This document shows positions 5,046 to 5,998 of a stretch of DNA of 5,998 nucleotides, one piece after another. A program made the position numbers and the translations under genes. A model generated the notes under the pieces. It made no database searches. It was not told where the DNA came from and was given only the letters and a program-made list of their open reading frames with translations. The stretch lies in contig DOOK01000469.1 of NCBI GenBank assembly GCA_003512805.1, positions 1 to 5,998 of the forward strand, written 5' to 3'. Position 1 is the first letter of the stretch. Each line of letters starts with the position of its first letter. The stretch is from Erwinia sp. (GTDB taxonomy: Bacteria > Pseudomonadota > Gammaproteobacteria > Enterobacterales > Enterobacteriaceae).

Positions 5046-5998
5046 ATGCAGAAATTTAATCCGGTCGATCATCCGCATCGCCGCTATAACCCACTGTCCG
5101 ATCAGTGGATTCTGGTTTCTCCGCATCGTGCCAAGCGCCCATGGCAAGGCGCGCAGGAGACACCTTCTCAGGAGAAGCTGCCTGCGCACGACCCGGACTG
5201 TTTTCTTTGCCCGGGTAACACGCGCGTAACCGGCGATAAAAATCCCGATTACACCAGCACCTACGTGTTTACCAATGACTTTGCCGCGCTGATGACCGAT
5301 ACGCCAGACGCACCGGAAAGCGACGATTTACTCATGCGCTGCGAAAGCGCACGCGGCACCAGCCGGGTAATCTGTTTTTCGCCGGATCACAGCAAAACGC
5401 TGCCTGAGTTGTCGGTTGCCGCGCTGGAAGATGTGGTTCGCACCTGGCAGGAGCAGACGGCCGATCTGGGCCAGCACTACCCGTGGGTGCAGGTGTTTGA
5501 GAACAAAGGTGCGGCGATGGGCTGCTCCAATCCGCATCCACACGGCCAGGTCTGGGCCAACAGTTTTCTGCCTAACGAAGCCAAACGCGAGGACGATCTC
5601 CAGCGCGCTTATTTTGCGAAAAACCAGTCGCCGATGCTGGTGGATTACGCCAGTCGCGAACTGAATGACGGCAGCCGTACGGTAGTGGAAACCGAACACT
5701 GGCTGGCCGTAGTGCCCTGGTGGGCCGCCTGGCCATTCGAGACGCTGCTGCTGCCAAAAGCGCACGTCAAGCGCCTGAACGACTTAACGGACGCGCAGCG
5801 AGCCGACCTGGCCTTGGCGCTGAAAAAGCTGACCAGCCGTTATGACAACCTGTTCCAGTGCTCATTTCCCTACTCGATGGGCTGGCACGGCGCACCCTAC
5901 AATGACGACGCCAACGACCACTGGCAGCTTCATGCGCATTTCTATCCGCCGCTGCTGCGTTCCGCCACGGTACGCAAGTTTATGGTTGGCTATGAAAT
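5046..5998 (+). CDS. galT: Galactose-1-phosphate uridylyltransferase GalT (3' end beyond window)
   Basis: Cytoplasmic Leloir-pathway enzyme that exchanges UMP between UDP-glucose and galactose 1-phosphate, giving UDP-galactose and glucose 1-phosphate. The window holds 317 of about 348 codons; roughly 31 are cut off. The active-site motif SNPHPHGQ (161-168) carries the nucleophile H166. Zinc ligands C52, C55, H115 and H164 are present, and so are the second metal-site residues E182, H281, H296 and H298. Numbering agrees with E. coli, so there is no gap. ATG 5046 is preceded by AGGA (5036-5039) with a 6-base gap. It is the first gene behind the gal promoter, where E. coli has galE. galK probably follows beyond the edge. 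With galE elsewhere, UDP-glucose regeneration depends on a gene outside this operon. Confidence 0.98.
   Translation, partial: MQKFNPVDHPHRRYNPLSDQWILVSPHRAKRPWQGAQETPSQEKLPAHDPDCFLCPGNTRVTGDKNPDYTSTYVFTNDFAALMTDTPDAPESDDLLMRCESARGTSRVICFSPDHSKTLPELSVAALEDVVRTWQEQTADLGQHYPWVQVFENKGAAMGCSNPHPHGQVWANSFLPNEAKREDDLQRAYFAKNQSPMLVDYASRELNDGSRTVVETEHWLAVVPWWAAWPFETLLLPKAHVKRLNDLTDAQRADLALALKKLTSRYDNLFQCSFPYSMGWHGAPYNDDANDHWQLHAHFYPPLLRSATVRKFMVGYE

Noticed and set aside
5055..5070. Internal GalR operator at the E. coli +53.5 position
   Set aside because: Only the central CG and a few other positions fit the consensus. The outer GTG/CAC arms are absent.
5328..5765. Minus-strand frame of 145 codons inside galT
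   Set aside because: Shadow of galT; the product looks like antisense of the conserved active-site region.

Overview
The window reads as chromosome of an enteric gamma-proteobacterium. ModB, ModA, AcrZ, ModE, ModF and GalT can all be aligned from memory, nearly residue for residue, with the E. coli K-12 proteins. Gene order (modB-modA-acrZ on the minus strand, modE-modF on the plus strand, then gal genes) is the E. coli mod/gal neighbourhood. The exception is galE, which in E. coli lies between the gal promoter and galT and is missing here. A gal operon without galE is known from Erwinia amylovora, so an Erwinia/Pantoea-type organism (Erwiniaceae) is the best guess. The genus cannot be fixed from this window.

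Bases 1-1441 (minus strand) hold the start of the molybdate ABC importer operon: modA (periplasmic binding protein), overlapped by 4 bases by modB (permease, running off the left edge). A 24-bp ModE-type palindrome covers the -10 of the modA promoter, giving the classic repression by molybdate-loaded ModE. Bases 1503-1701 (minus) hold acrZ, the small membrane partner of AcrB, with its own terminator, so it is transcribed apart from modA. Its promoter region carries a possible MarA/SoxS/Rob box.

Bases 1846-4159 (plus strand) hold modE (molybdate-sensing repressor) and modF (double-ABC ATPase). The 76-bp gap between them has a possible internal promoter and a 5-codon mini-ORF with a good ribosome binding site that ends 3 bases before the modF start.

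Bases 4160-4853 are an islet with no confidently assignable gene. It has weak minus-strand reading frames that I associate with short hypothetical proteins of phage-like islands, a 14-bp direct repeat, and a hairpin just behind modF.

Bases 4854-5998 hold the gal control region and galT (cut by the right edge). An external GalR/GalS operator, a CRP-like site and an extended -10 keep the E. coli spacing exactly (-60.5, -41.5, -12 to -7). A second full-consensus GalR operator lies 88 bp farther upstream, not downstream inside galE as in E. coli. The gal promoter therefore drives galT directly, with a regulatory layout that appears rebuilt around the loss of galE. This is the most interesting part of the window.
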